A DNA stretch of 40,762 nucleotides from Tissierellia bacterium (GCA_012519555.1 JAAYPY010000032.1:1-40762); one strand, 5' to 3'. Positions 26,750 through 34,673 are shown, numbered from the stretch's first letter. Notes: generated by a model from the letters alone, not told the origin. Program-made: numbers and translations.

Positions 26750-26767
26750 ATTATCATTCTTGATAAT
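26750..26767. promoter_or_regulatory. Palindrome ATTATCA-N4-TGATAAT, upstream activator site candidate 2
   Basis: A perfect 7+7 inverted repeat with a TTCT centre, 86 bases centre to centre from site 1 (about eight helical turns) and about 72 bases upstream of the -24 element. Confidence 0.68.
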
Positions 26768-26827
26768 TGCCTTCTATTCTTTTTTTCATAAACGGCTATT
26801 TTTCAATCAATTCCTTTGAGCATACCA

Positions 26828-26844
26828 TTGGCACGATTCATGCA
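26828..26844 (+). promoter_or_regulatory. Sigma-54 (-24/-12) promoter of the cyuA-like gene
   Basis: TTGGCACG-ATTC-ATGCA matches the YTGGCACG-N4-TTGCW consensus at all but one position. The invariant GG (26830-26831) and GC (26842-26843) are separated by exactly 10 bases. A start near 26855 would give a leader of about 77 bases. Confidence 0.9.
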
Positions 26845-26861
26845 TGATATTATTAAAAGTA

Positions 26862-26893
26862 CCCTTTGTCATCCTGAGCAATAGCAAAGGATG
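26862..26893. repeat. GTCATCCTGAGC...GCAAAGGATG hairpin repeat in the cyuA leader
   Basis: Two overlapping inverted repeats are possible: CCTTTG (26863-26868)/CAAAGG (26885-26890) and CATCCT (26870-26875)/AGGATG (26888-26893). The sequence resembles a short dispersed element (TGTCATCCTGAGC...GAAGGAT) that I know from many unrelated bacterial genomes. It lies in the transcribed leader between the sigma-54 promoter and the start codon. Confidence 0.55.
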
Positions 26894-26931
26894 CTCTAAC
26901 CATATTTTTAAATTAGAAGAGGAGATGCATT

Positions 26932-28209
26932 ATGAAAACTAATCTATTGACAAATATATTAAAAAATCAAGTTACTCCTGCATTAGGCTGCACCGAGCCC
27001 GGAGCTGTCGCCTATGCAGTAGCAAGAGCAAAAGAAATATTAGGAGCTGAAGTTAAAAAACTTAATATTGAGGTTGACAAAAATATATTGAAAAACGGAG
27101 TTAGTGTCGGTATTCCGGGAACAAAGGAGCATGGCATAATATTTGCGGCAGCCCTCTCTTTGGTAATAGGTAAATCGGAATATGTATTGGAAGTACTGAA
27201 GGATGTAGATGAAGCCAGCATTGATGAAGCATTGGAAATTGTTGATGCAAGTATCATAGACCTGAAGTTGAATTCTTTTACTCAAGGATTGTATATTAAA
27301 GCTGAGGCAATCGGAAATAAGGATAAAGCAACAGTTATTATACAAGATGCTCATACCAACATTATTTTTGAAAGAAAAAATAATGAAGTTTTATTAAACA
27401 AAAACTATACTTCTACCAGCTTAGAGAAGAAAACAAGCAATGAAATTAAATTTGAAATAAAGAACTTTACTATTGATGAACTTATTGATTATGTCAACAA
27501 GGTAGCTCTTGAAGAGATTGCTTTCATTCAAAATGGAATTGACATGAATTTTAAAATTGCCCATGCAGGATTAAAGGAAAATACAGGTGTTGGTTTAGGA
27601 AATTATTTGTATAATAAGGCAGATGATGTCTTCACTATGGCTAAGGCATATACAGCTGCTGCTTCAGAGGCCAGAATGTCCGGATACCTTTTGCCCGTAA
27701 TGAGCAGTGCCGGTTCAGGCAATCATGGTTTGGTTGCAATTATTCCAATATCCTATATTGGTCGTGAAAAGAAAATTCCAAAGGAAAATATTTTACGCTC
27801 AGTAGCCTTAAGCCATTTGATTACCATTTATGTAAAGGTATATTTGGGAACACTTTCACCGGTTTGCGGTTGCGCAGTGGCTGCGGGGGTAGGTTGTGCT
27901 GCAGGTCTTACATATATGTTAGGTGGTGACAAGGATCAGATTAATGGCTCCATAAACAATATGATAGCAGGAATTTCGGGAATGCTCTGTGACGGGGCGA
28001 AATTAGGATGTGCTTACAAGCTGTCAATATCGGTTGATGCTGCCGTTGATGCTGCAAAAATGGCCTTAGAAAAAATATATATTCCTGAAAATAACGGCAT
28101 TTTAGGCTGCACAGCGGAAAAATCGATACAAAACTTATCTAAGGTTTCAAATGTGGGCATGGACCATACAGATGAAGTAATACTTGATGTTATCATTAAT
28201 AAGTGCTAA
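26932..28209 (+). CDS. cyuA: L-cysteine desulfidase-like protein (CyuA/YhaM family)
   Basis: Member of the UPF0597/serine dehydratase alpha-like family whose characterised members break L-cysteine into pyruvate, ammonia and sulfide using a 4Fe-4S cluster. The 425 residues match. Cys20 in ALGCTEPGA fits the catalytic cysteine, and Cys312/Cys314, Cys353 and Cys360 fit the cluster ligands; the 353/360 spacing of seven agrees with the archaeal enzyme as I recall it. MSSAGSGNHGLVAIIP (257-272) is a strong family signature. The ATG follows GAGGAG. The sigma-54 promoter and divergent activator suggest induction by substrate. Another 2-amino acid substrate is possible. Confidence 0.88.
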   Translation: MKTNLLTNILKNQVTPALGCTEPGAVAYAVARAKEILGAEVKKLNIEVDKNILKNGVSVGIPGTKEHGIIFAAALSLVIGKSEYVLEVLKDVDEASIDEALEIVDASIIDLKLNSFTQGLYIKAEAIGNKDKATVIIQDAHTNIIFERKNNEVLLNKNYTSTSLEKKTSNEIKFEIKNFTIDELIDYVNKVALEEIAFIQNGIDMNFKIAHAGLKENTGVGLGNYLYNKADDVFTMAKAYTAAASEARMSGYLLPVMSSAGSGNHGLVAIIPISYIGREKKIPKENILRSVALSHLITIYVKVYLGTLSPVCGCAVAAGVGCAAGLTYMLGGDKDQINGSINNMIAGISGMLCDGAKLGCAYKLSISVDAAVDAAKMALEKIYIPENNGILGCTAEKSIQNLSKVSNVGMDHTDEVILDVIINKC

Positions 28210-28249
28210 CATAACAATATCCTATTATACTAAAGAATCGAGGTAGCTT

Positions 28250-29617
28250 ATGAAAAAGAGAATTAGTTTGTTTATTGCAGTTTTAATGTTAATTTTTTCA
28301 TTTTCTTCTGTATGGGCTTTTGAAATCGACGAGGAAAAGTTCAGCGAAGATGTTGAATTTATGAAGAAAGTAATATATTTTATACTTGACAATTATAAAT
28401 ATGAAGTCAACCAAGAAGATATTATTAATGGTCTTTATGAAGGGTTTTTCAACGTTTTGGATGATTACAGCACTTACTACACACCTAAGGAATACCAAGT
28501 ATTGCTTGAAGATACAGCAGGAGAATTTTCAGGCATAGGGGTTCAAATAATTGATATAAACGGACAAGTTGTGGTATTGACTCCTCTGCCTGACTCACCG
28601 GCAATTAAAGCAGGGATTAAAGCCGGTGATATAATAAAGGCTGTTGATGGGTATGATATAACAGGAGCCACTTCAAATCAGGCATCTCTTCTTATAAGGG
28701 GAGAAGAAGGAACACCTGTGAAAATAAGCATCCTAAGGGGCAATGAAACCCTTACTTTTGATTTAATTAGGAGTACTATAGTAATAAGCAATGTTGAAGG
28801 CAAAATATTAGAAGATAATATAGGATATTTAAAAGTCACTTCTTTTTCTGATAATACAGTTGAGCTTGTAGAAAGAGAGCTTTCGATATTTGACGAAAAT
28901 AATGTGAATAAAATTGTAATAGATATGCGTAATAATGGCGGAGGAACATTACAGTCTGCTGTTGACCTGTTAAATTTATTTGTTACGGAAGGACCTTTAG
29001 TATATGTGGACTATGCAAACGGCGAAGAAGATATTTATGAAAGCAAGCTAAAGGAACGGAAATATGAAATAGCCGTACTGATTAACGAAGGAAGCGCCAG
29101 CGCAACGGAAATATTTGCAGGCGCAGTTAAGTACAAAAATGAAGGAGTTATTATAGGCACAAATTCTTACGGAAAAGGTGTTGTTCAGTCCCTGTATCAC
29201 TTAGATGACGGAAGCGGAGTAAAATTTACCACAGCAGAATACTTTTCCGTAGATAGAATACCTGTACATAAAATCGGAATAAGCCCCGATATTGTTGTAG
29301 AAAACGAAAAACCGGATATTTCCAAATATCCTCAATTCAGCAAGGAACAAAAACCTCAATTAGGAAATGTCAGCCTTGATGTTTTAGCGGCTGAAATGAT
29401 ACTTATGGAATTAGGTTATGAAATAGAGAAGCCGGATGGAGTTTATGACCTTGTATCCTTTAAACAAATTATGAAATTCCAGGAAGATAATTTTTTGTTT
29501 CCATACGGAATAATTGATTTTGCTACTCAGGATGCGCTTTACAATGCTATGATAAAACACACCGAAACCAACACAGAAGACTTGCAGCTGAAGGCTGCCA
29601 TAGAAGCATTAAAATAA
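28250..29617 (+). CDS. S41 family C-terminal processing protease (CtpA/CtpB-like)
   Basis: Secreted serine protease that cleaves proteins near their C-terminus, outside the membrane. The 455 residues show a signal peptide (1-23, KRISLFIAVLMLIFSFSSVWA), a PDZ domain (about 95-175, GEFSGIGVQI and PAIKAGIKAGDIIKAVDG), and the S41 peptidase domain with Ser284 in NEGSASATEI and Lys309 in SYGKGVVQ, 25 residues apart as in the tail-specific proteases. Residues 375-445 resemble a peptidoglycan-binding domain. In Bacillus a CtpB homologue activates sigma-K during sporulation, so a spore role is possible next to yyaC, but not proven. It lies 40 bases after cyuA and may have its own promoter. Confidence 0.94.
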   Translation: MKKRISLFIAVLMLIFSFSSVWAFEIDEEKFSEDVEFMKKVIYFILDNYKYEVNQEDIINGLYEGFFNVLDDYSTYYTPKEYQVLLEDTAGEFSGIGVQIIDINGQVVVLTPLPDSPAIKAGIKAGDIIKAVDGYDITGATSNQASLLIRGEEGTPVKISILRGNETLTFDLIRSTIVISNVEGKILEDNIGYLKVTSFSDNTVELVERELSIFDENNVNKIVIDMRNNGGGTLQSAVDLLNLFVTEGPLVYVDYANGEEDIYESKLKERKYEIAVLINEGSASATEIFAGAVKYKNEGVIIGTNSYGKGVVQSLYHLDDGSGVKFTTAEYFSVDRIPVHKIGISPDIVVENEKPDISKYPQFSKEQKPQLGNVSLDVLAAEMILMELGYEIEKPDGVYDLVSFKQIMKFQEDNFLFPYGIIDFATQDALYNAMIKHTETNTEDLQLKAAIEALK

Positions 29618-29624
29618 AATGATT

Positions 29625-29667
29625 GGGGACATTCCTTTCCCTAAAGAAGAGGTTTGTCCCCATACCT
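29625..29667. repeat. GGGGACA hairpin repeat copy 4
   Basis: GGGGACATTCCTTTCC (29625-29640) and AAGAGGTTTGTCCCC (29647-29661) form an imperfect stem, and the right arm runs on into CATACCT. It lies between the convergent ctp and yyaC stop codons; the yyaC TAG overlaps its right edge, as at copy 1. Confidence 0.75.
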
Positions 29668-30217
29668 AAGCTCTGCTTATTGAAGCTTGATCAAAACCTT
29701 CGGATATATTCATATTGCAAGCATTTAATATTCCTCTGCAGATTGTTTCTGCCATATCATAAATAAGAGAAAGCCTTGTATCCTTAACCAAATCATGAAA
29801 TTCCTTATCACTGGAATTTACAATTCCAATTATGGATATATCCCCGATTTCCGGAAGAAATTTACCTATACCTTTCCCCGGTGTAATCGAGCCTTCTCTA
29901 ACTTCTATAATTCCCTGATTTTTCTTGTTACTTAAACAAGCATCCACTGCTATTATGCAGTTATAATTCTTGCGTCTTAAGTCTTTTACATATTCATTGA
30001 TGTTCATTGCATGAACGGGTTTTTCTAAAGTACCGTAAATATCAGCCTTGATATTTTCTTTCATCAGTAAAGTACCTGTTAAGGGTCCCAAGCTGTCTAT
30101 TATACATTTATCAGTTCCTATACATACTAGAGCTGCATTATTCATGTGCTCAGCCAAAAAATGTCCTATTTTAATTGGCGCAAAGCTGTTCTTGTAATGT
30201 ACTTCTATCGGATTCAA
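29666..30217 (-). CDS. yyaC: Sporulation protein YyaC family (DUF1256)
   Basis: Member of the GPR-endopeptidase-like DUF1256 family found only in spore formers; its role is not settled. Landmarks are VCIGTDKCIIDSLGPLTGT, GTLEKPVHAMNINEY, IIAVDACLSN, and the closing GILNAC. The longest frame uses GTG at 30226, but that codon touches the GGGGG run that must be the ribosome site. I prefer TTG at 30217 (183 residues), which stands six bases from AGGGGGTG. That ribosome site is buried in the 3' arm of a 17-bp hairpin (30221-30262). A sigma-G-like promoter within the hairpin would give a transcript with the site free. Confidence 0.87.
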   Translation of the reverse strand: MNPIEVHYKNSFAPIKIGHFLAEHMNNAALVCIGTDKCIIDSLGPLTGTLLMKENIKADIYGTLEKPVHAMNINEYVKDLRRKNYNCIIAVDACLSNKKNQGIIEVREGSITPGKGIGKFLPEIGDISIIGIVNSSDKEFHDLVKDTRLSLIYDMAETICRGILNACNMNISEGFDQASISRA

Positions 30218-30220
30218 AGG

Positions 30221-30262
30221 AAACACCCCCTATGTGTTAGTATATACACACAGGGGGTGTTT
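30221..30262 (-). promoter_or_regulatory. 17-bp hairpin covering the yyaC ribosome binding site
   Basis: On the minus-strand RNA, 30246-30262 pairs with 30221-30237 over 17 positions with one G-U, around an 8-base loop. On the plus strand the same position is an A-C mismatch, so the minus-strand RNA folds better. The 3' arm contains AGGGGGTG, the only ribosome site for yyaC. It directly follows the DUF975 stop codon and could also act as its terminator, though the U-tract is weak. Confidence 0.8.
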
Positions 30263-30267
30263 TATGC
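30238..30267 (-). promoter_or_regulatory. Sigma-G-like promoter candidate of yyaC
   Basis: Minus strand GCATA (30263-30267), 18-base spacer, TATACTA (30238-30244). The forespore consensus is GHATR-N18-CATWHTA; only the first -10 base differs. The predicted start near 30231 lies after the 5' arm and loop of the hairpin. Confidence 0.5.
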
Positions 30268-30268
30268 C

Positions 30269-31009
30269 TTATTCTTCCCAATAATAATCATCATGTCTTA
30301 TATAGTCATTATCAAGAGCTAAATCTTCATTAGTGCAATATCCAAGGTCTATGGCTGTCTTTCTCAGTACCAAATAAAGCTGTGCTTCAGCTGCATTGTA
30401 ATAAGGGTTTACAAATAAAATTCCTACTCCAAGTGCCAAGAGTCCAAGCAGATACCATCCTAAAAAGGACAGCTGCAAGACAAATAAGTCAAATTTATTT
30501 CCATCCATCATTTTACTGCTTAAAGTTATAGCATTATCTGCACCCAAATTAGGATTGTCTGCCAAAATATAAGGAACCATTCGATATGCATAGGATTTTA
30601 TAATACCGGGTATAATCAATAATAATGACCAAAGGAAAACATATATATCTTTTAAGAGCATTGTAGAAATTATTCCTCTAAAATTTTCTGAAGCAAAAGC
30701 AAAGCTGTAACAGCCCGCATCCTTCTTGTATTGAGCTGACTGTATAAAGAATTTTCGAGAGCCTATTTCCAATGAATAACCGATTAATATTCTATAAGCG
30801 ATTACAAGAATAACAAAAGCAACAATAATAATAATATATTCCGAAAAATCAACCCATTCGCTAACTTTTTCTCCTGCGTCTCGGCCAGATGACCCACCGC
30901 TGCCATCTGCACCTGATAAAAGTAAAACCAAACTGATTAAAAAGGACTTCCAGTATTTTTCCTTTAAAACTTCCTTTGCTTTAGTCTTAAGCTCTGCTCT
31001 ATCCCACAT
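30269..31009 (-). CDS. DUF975 family membrane protein
   Basis: A 246-residue membrane protein of unknown function. The family pattern is clear: MWDRAELKTKAKEVLKEKYW at the start, a glycine/serine-rich spacer (about 32-48), then membrane helices at about 57-75, 115-135, 165-200, with IIPGIIKSYAYRMVPYILAD and ITLSSKMMDGNKFDLFVLQL, the most conserved segments. The C-terminus is acidic and tyrosine-rich (RHDDYYWEE). The ATG follows AAGGAGGGG. It is probably monocistronic. Confidence 0.9.
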   Translation of the reverse strand: MWDRAELKTKAKEVLKEKYWKSFLISLVLLLSGADGSGGSSGRDAGEKVSEWVDFSEYIIIIVAFVILVIAYRILIGYSLEIGSRKFFIQSAQYKKDAGCYSFAFASENFRGIISTMLLKDIYVFLWSLLLIIPGIIKSYAYRMVPYILADNPNLGADNAITLSSKMMDGNKFDLFVLQLSFLGWYLLGLLALGVGILFVNPYYNAAEAQLYLVLRKTAIDLGYCTNEDLALDNDYIRHDDYYWEE

Positions 31010-31082
31010 AGCCCCTCCTTGTTAATCTCTATAATATATTATACTAAATTATCAACTTTATGACACTAGCCCCTTCCCTTTG

Positions 31083-31664
31083 TCAGATATAAAATGAAAG
31101 GGCGCAATAGACCAAGAGCAGTGCCATAATAATATTGACAGTTCTATGGTTTTTAAATAAAAATTTCTGGAATATAGCTCCGAACATTGCCCAACTGCAG
31201 GTAGACATAAAACTAACAGATGCTAAAAACAATGAAAATATGCTTAACACGAAAACAGATTTATAATATGGGGCAATAAATGTTGATACTATGGTAATAC
31301 AATATATGATAACCTTTACGTTAACGAATTGCAGCAAAATTCCGGCGGTAAAAGTATTGGTAGCCCTTCTTTCATCTTGGTCATGGGGCTTGCTGTAATA
31401 TGTTTTCCAAGCAAGCCATAATATATAAGAGGCTCCTATAAATGTCATAAGTGGTTTTATTGCGGGAATTAAGCTATACAAAGTAAAACTCAAAAAACTG
31501 CTTAATACCATAATAATCAAAAATCCGAAAAACACTCCGGCATTAAATATTATACTCTTTTTAAATCCGTATCTGCTTGCATTGGACATAGCCATTATAT
31601 TGTTTGGTCCCGGTGTAAAGGTTGTTATGAAAACATAAGATAAAAATGCTGCAATATTGGGCAT
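31083..31664 (-). CDS. LysE family amino-acid exporter
   Basis: A 193-residue membrane transporter with about six helices. FITTFTPGPNNIMAMSNASR (residues 13-32) is the LysE/RhtB signature, followed by GFKKSIIFNAGVFFGF, and ASYILWLAWKTYYS in the middle. Relatives export lysine, arginine, threonine or homoserine; the substrate here is unknown. It is a single-gene unit. Confidence 0.92.
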   Translation of the reverse strand: MPNIAAFLSYVFITTFTPGPNNIMAMSNASRYGFKKSIIFNAGVFFGFLIIMVLSSFLSFTLYSLIPAIKPLMTFIGASYILWLAWKTYYSKPHDQDERRATNTFTAGILLQFVNVKVIIYCITIVSTFIAPYYKSVFVLSIFSLFLASVSFMSTCSWAMFGAIFQKFLFKNHRTVNIIMALLLVYCALSFYI

Positions 31665-31735
31665 GGTTCACCTCACATACTTGTATGAAATAATAATACA
31701 GCTTGTACTTGATTTAGTCAATTAATATTAAAAAG

Positions 31736-32389
31736 TCAAAAGGACCTGCACTTTTCCAAGAATATTTTTATATTATTCTTTTCTTTTAGTACATCTACAT
31801 ACCTTCTTCCCATCCTGTCACAAAAGCCTAATAATGCAATTTCATTGATATCCGTTTCTTCTCTCATGGATTTAATATCAGCAAAGGGCATATTTTTGAC
31901 CACATGAAGTATTTGCATATGCCATCTGACAAGCCCCTTTACTTTATTGATGAATTTTTCATCTGTCGTAAATTCCCGAAGAAATTTCTCGCTTAGGTCT
32001 GCTCCCACAGATTCGTGATTATAAGCTGTGATTCTGCCTTTTTTATTTTTTGTTGTTTCAGCCTTTCCTATATCATGCAAGAGTGCTGCCCACATAAAAG
32101 CTTTTTCATCCCTGCTTTTATTTCTATGCCCTGCCGCTTCATCAAGAACCAGCATTGTATGATTCCAAGCATTGCCTTCAGGATGATGAATTGGTGACTG
32201 TTCAGTTTCCTTAAGTTTATAAAGCATGGAAAATGGATATTCTTTAAACATTTTAGTATTCAAAATAGAGTTAAGAAATATGGAGGGTTGTTGATCAAGT
32301 AAAATATGATTATTTATTTCATTCAGGAGCAATAATTTATTATCATCACTGATTATGTTTAAATTCAATTTCTTTTGTTTAAGTTGCAT
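31736..32389 (-). CDS. HD-domain (HDIG) phosphohydrolase-like protein
   Basis: A 217-residue cytoplasmic protein with one HD domain. Metal-ligand motifs are HHPEGNAWNHTMLVLDEA, MWAALLHDIGKAETT and the later YNHESVGADLSEKFL; a final histidine is in VRWHMQILH. Relatives hydrolyse phosphate esters of nucleotides or tRNA ends (the HD part of some CCA-adding enzymes looks similar). The start is the ATG at 32389 after AGAGG; the TTG 15 bases upstream would include that site. It is divergent from the hflK leader region. Confidence 0.88.
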   Translation of the reverse strand: MQLKQKKLNLNIISDDNKLLLLNEINNHILLDQQPSIFLNSILNTKMFKEYPFSMLYKLKETEQSPIHHPEGNAWNHTMLVLDEAAGHRNKSRDEKAFMWAALLHDIGKAETTKNKKGRITAYNHESVGADLSEKFLREFTTDEKFINKVKGLVRWHMQILHVVKNMPFADIKSMREETDINEIALLGFCDRMGRRYVDVLKEKNNIKIFLEKCRSF

Positions 32390-32529
32390 AATTACCTCTG
32401 TCAAAAATATAATGTTTCAGCTCATAAGGTTAACATTCCAACTTAAATAAAGAAATATTCTGTTAATTTTTACATTGTTTATGTATTAAATAATATAGAT
32501 ATTTTCTTTTTATCAATTAACATTTGTGT

Positions 32530-32620
32530 TATAATGAATGCAAACAATGAAGCAAAGACTGTGGTCTTTGCCCCCATGCATTCATTGTATCGGTGTGAAG
32601 CAAGCCTTTTTACGGCTTGC
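32530..32620 (+). ncRNA. Structured RNA candidate upstream of hflK
   Basis: A TATAAT (32530-32535) with TG upstream is followed by nested perfect helices: an outer 10-bp pairing AATGAATGCA (32533-32542)/TGCATTCATT (32577-32586) and an inner 8-bp hairpin GCAAAGAC-TGTG-GTCTTTGC (32552-32571). A third hairpin GCAAGCC/GGCTTGC (32600-32620) follows. There is no U-tract, so it is not a plain terminator. It matches no riboswitch class I can recall. The outer helix overlaps the -10, so RNA from that promoter could not contain all of it; a start further upstream or a DNA-level function is possible. Confidence 0.45.
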
Positions 32621-32693
32621 ACTTATGATAAAATGAATATTATGCTAAAGGGGTTATAGCCATATTATTGAAATTATGCAAAAAGGAGCAGAA

Positions 32694-33758
32694 ATGAATT
32701 TTAGAAATCTAATTATTAATTTATTAAGCATGATTAAGAAACCTAATGATTTTCAAAATCATGATTTCTATAATCAGGATTTTCAGACAGAGAATAAACC
32801 TCCTTCGAAGCCTGGTAAATTTAAATTTTTGTTGATTTTACCTGTATTGATTGCTGCAGGGGCTGTAATACTGTCTTGTCAGTACACGGTAGAAGAAACC
32901 GAACAGGCTGTTGTAACGACACTCGGCAAGGTTACAAGCGTGGAATCGGCAGGATTGCATTTTAAACTGCCCTATCCCTTACAGGGTGTAACCAAGGTGG
33001 CGGTAAATAAAACACAAAAATTACAAATAGGCTACTCAAGTGATAGTGAGTATGACAGCTATTCAGCTTCATCAATAGCAGATGAAGCAAAAATGATAAC
33101 GGGAGACTTTAATATTGTAAATATAGACTTCTTCATTGAATGGAAAATTTCAGATCCTGTAAAGTTTTTATATAATTCGGATGAGCCGGCACAAATATTA
33201 AAGATGGTATCACAGTCATCGGCAAGAAGCATAATTGGCTCGAAGAATGTAGATGGGGTATTAACAACCGAAAAATCAATAATTCAGGCAGAAATCAAGG
33301 AAAAAATAGTCAGCAAGCTAAAAAATTATGATTTAGGCATTCAGCTCTTAGATGTTAAAATTCAAGACAGTGAACCCCCCACACAAGAAGTAATTCAGGC
33401 TTTTAAAGAAGTCGAAACAGCAAAACAGGAAAAGGAAACAAGGATAAATGAAGCCTTGGCTTACAGGAATAAAACACTGCCTGCAGCTGAAAGCAGTGCG
33501 GATAAATTAATCAGGGAAGCAGAATCTTACAGGGAATCCAAAATTAATGAGGCAAAAGGTGATGTAGCAAGATTCAATGCAATGTATACGGAATATGCAA
33601 AAAATAAAGATATAACCAAAACAAGAATGTATTTGGAGACCATAGAAGAAATACTTCCCGGTGTAAAAGTATATGTTGATTCATCAGAGGGCGGAGTGCA
33701 GAAATTACTGCCTTTAGAAAGCTTTAATACAACTTTTTCCAACGGAGGTGAAAATTAA
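32694..33758 (+). CDS. hflK: HflK-like SPFH/band 7 membrane protein
   Basis: Membrane-anchored partner of HflC; together they form a large cage that in Escherichia coli encloses and restrains the FtsH protease. The protein has 354 residues, with a short polar N-terminus, a membrane helix at about 45-65 (FLLILPVLIAAGAVILSC), then the SPFH domain starting TVEETEQAVVTTLGKV and a coiled-coil tail rich in Glu, Ala and Lys (about 230-310). I chose the ATG at 32694 because AAGGAG precedes it; the ATG 18 bases upstream would include that site. The stop and the hflC start share one A (TAATG). Confidence 0.94.
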   Translation: MNFRNLIINLLSMIKKPNDFQNHDFYNQDFQTENKPPSKPGKFKFLLILPVLIAAGAVILSCQYTVEETEQAVVTTLGKVTSVESAGLHFKLPYPLQGVTKVAVNKTQKLQIGYSSDSEYDSYSASSIADEAKMITGDFNIVNIDFFIEWKISDPVKFLYNSDEPAQILKMVSQSSARSIIGSKNVDGVLTTEKSIIQAEIKEKIVSKLKNYDLGIQLLDVKIQDSEPPTQEVIQAFKEVETAKQEKETRINEALAYRNKTLPAAESSADKLIREAESYRESKINEAKGDVARFNAMYTEYAKNKDITKTRMYLETIEEILPGVKVYVDSSEGGVQKLLPLESFNTTFSNGGEN

Positions 33759-34648
33759 TGCAGGAAACTAAAAAGAAAGGCAAGTCGGGGTTTCTCATAA
33801 AATTAATAATATTTATTGTATTGGTAATATCAATTACCAACACAGCCTATATTGTAAGAGAAAACGAATATGCTTATGTAACCAGATTTTCAAAATTTGT
33901 AAAAATTCAAGATGCTGCAGGACTGCATTTTAAGATCCCTTTGTTGGATAAAATAGAGAAAATACCTCAGTATAGAATGATGTATGACATACCTCCCTCA
34001 GAAGTTCTGACCGGTGACAAAAAAACATTGGTGGTAGATAATTTTACAGTATGGCAGATAGACGACCCCTATACATTTATGAGGACAGTATCTAGGATAT
34101 CTGAGATGGAGAACCGTATCGATGCGGTAGTTTACAATGCAGTAAAAAACACATTGGGAACAATGGACCAAACAGCTATCATTAATTCCGACAACAGCTC
34201 TATTGATGACGTTAATGATAAGATAACAGAATTGGTTAATGCCCAGCTGAAAAACTACGGCGTATCTACGGTAGCGGTTGAAATTAAAAGATTAGACCTA
34301 CCCAAAGACAATGAATCCGCTGTATATAACAGAATGATTTCGGAAAGAACACAAATGGCGGAAAGCTTCAGAGCGGAAGGTAATTTAGAAGCAAGCAAGG
34401 TAATCAATGAAACAGATAAAGAAGTGGGAATACTCATGTCTAAAGCAGCTGCAAGAGCGGAGGAGCTGAAAGGTCAAGGCGAAAGCGAATACATGAAAAT
34501 TATAGCCGAAGCTTATTCCACAGAAGACAGAATGAATTATTACGAATTCATAAGAAGCTTAGAGGCCCTTAAAATTGCCATGAAGGGCGAAAAAACACTT
34601 ATCCTTCCTGCAGACAGCTTTATAGTCAGAGTACTGAACGGCTATTAA
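33758..34648 (+). CDS. hflC: HflC-like SPFH/band 7 membrane protein
   Basis: Second subunit of the HflKC complex, 296 residues. An N-terminal membrane helix (about 11-28, FLIKLIIFIVLVISITNTAY) is followed by VRENEYAYVTRFSKFVKI, the standard HflC opening of the SPFH domain, and by the tail RTQMAESFRAEGNLEASKVI and AARAEELKGQGESEYMKI, both typical. Translation is coupled to hflK by the overlapping TAATG, with GGAGGTG just before. A hairpin at 34674-34702 probably ends the transcript. No ftsH lies in the window. Confidence 0.95.
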   Translation: MQETKKKGKSGFLIKLIIFIVLVISITNTAYIVRENEYAYVTRFSKFVKIQDAAGLHFKIPLLDKIEKIPQYRMMYDIPPSEVLTGDKKTLVVDNFTVWQIDDPYTFMRTVSRISEMENRIDAVVYNAVKNTLGTMDQTAIINSDNSSIDDVNDKITELVNAQLKNYGVSTVAVEIKRLDLPKDNESAVYNRMISERTQMAESFRAEGNLEASKVINETDKEVGILMSKAAARAEELKGQGESEYMKIIAEAYSTEDRMNYYEFIRSLEALKIAMKGEKTLILPADSFIVRVLNGY

Positions 34649-34673
34649 CAATCACTTTGGTTACAGTCATTAA

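Noticed and set aside
30221..30262. The yyaC hairpin as only the DUF975 terminator
   Set aside because: The U-tract after the stem is short and broken (UUUCCUUU), and the stem overlaps the yyaC ribosome site; a pure terminator reading explains less than a translational role, though both may apply.
32530..32620. Known riboswitch classes (cyclic-di-GMP, guanidine, THF, fluoride, preQ1, T-box) at the hflK leader
   Set aside because: None of the conserved core sequences of these classes is present, only simple helices.
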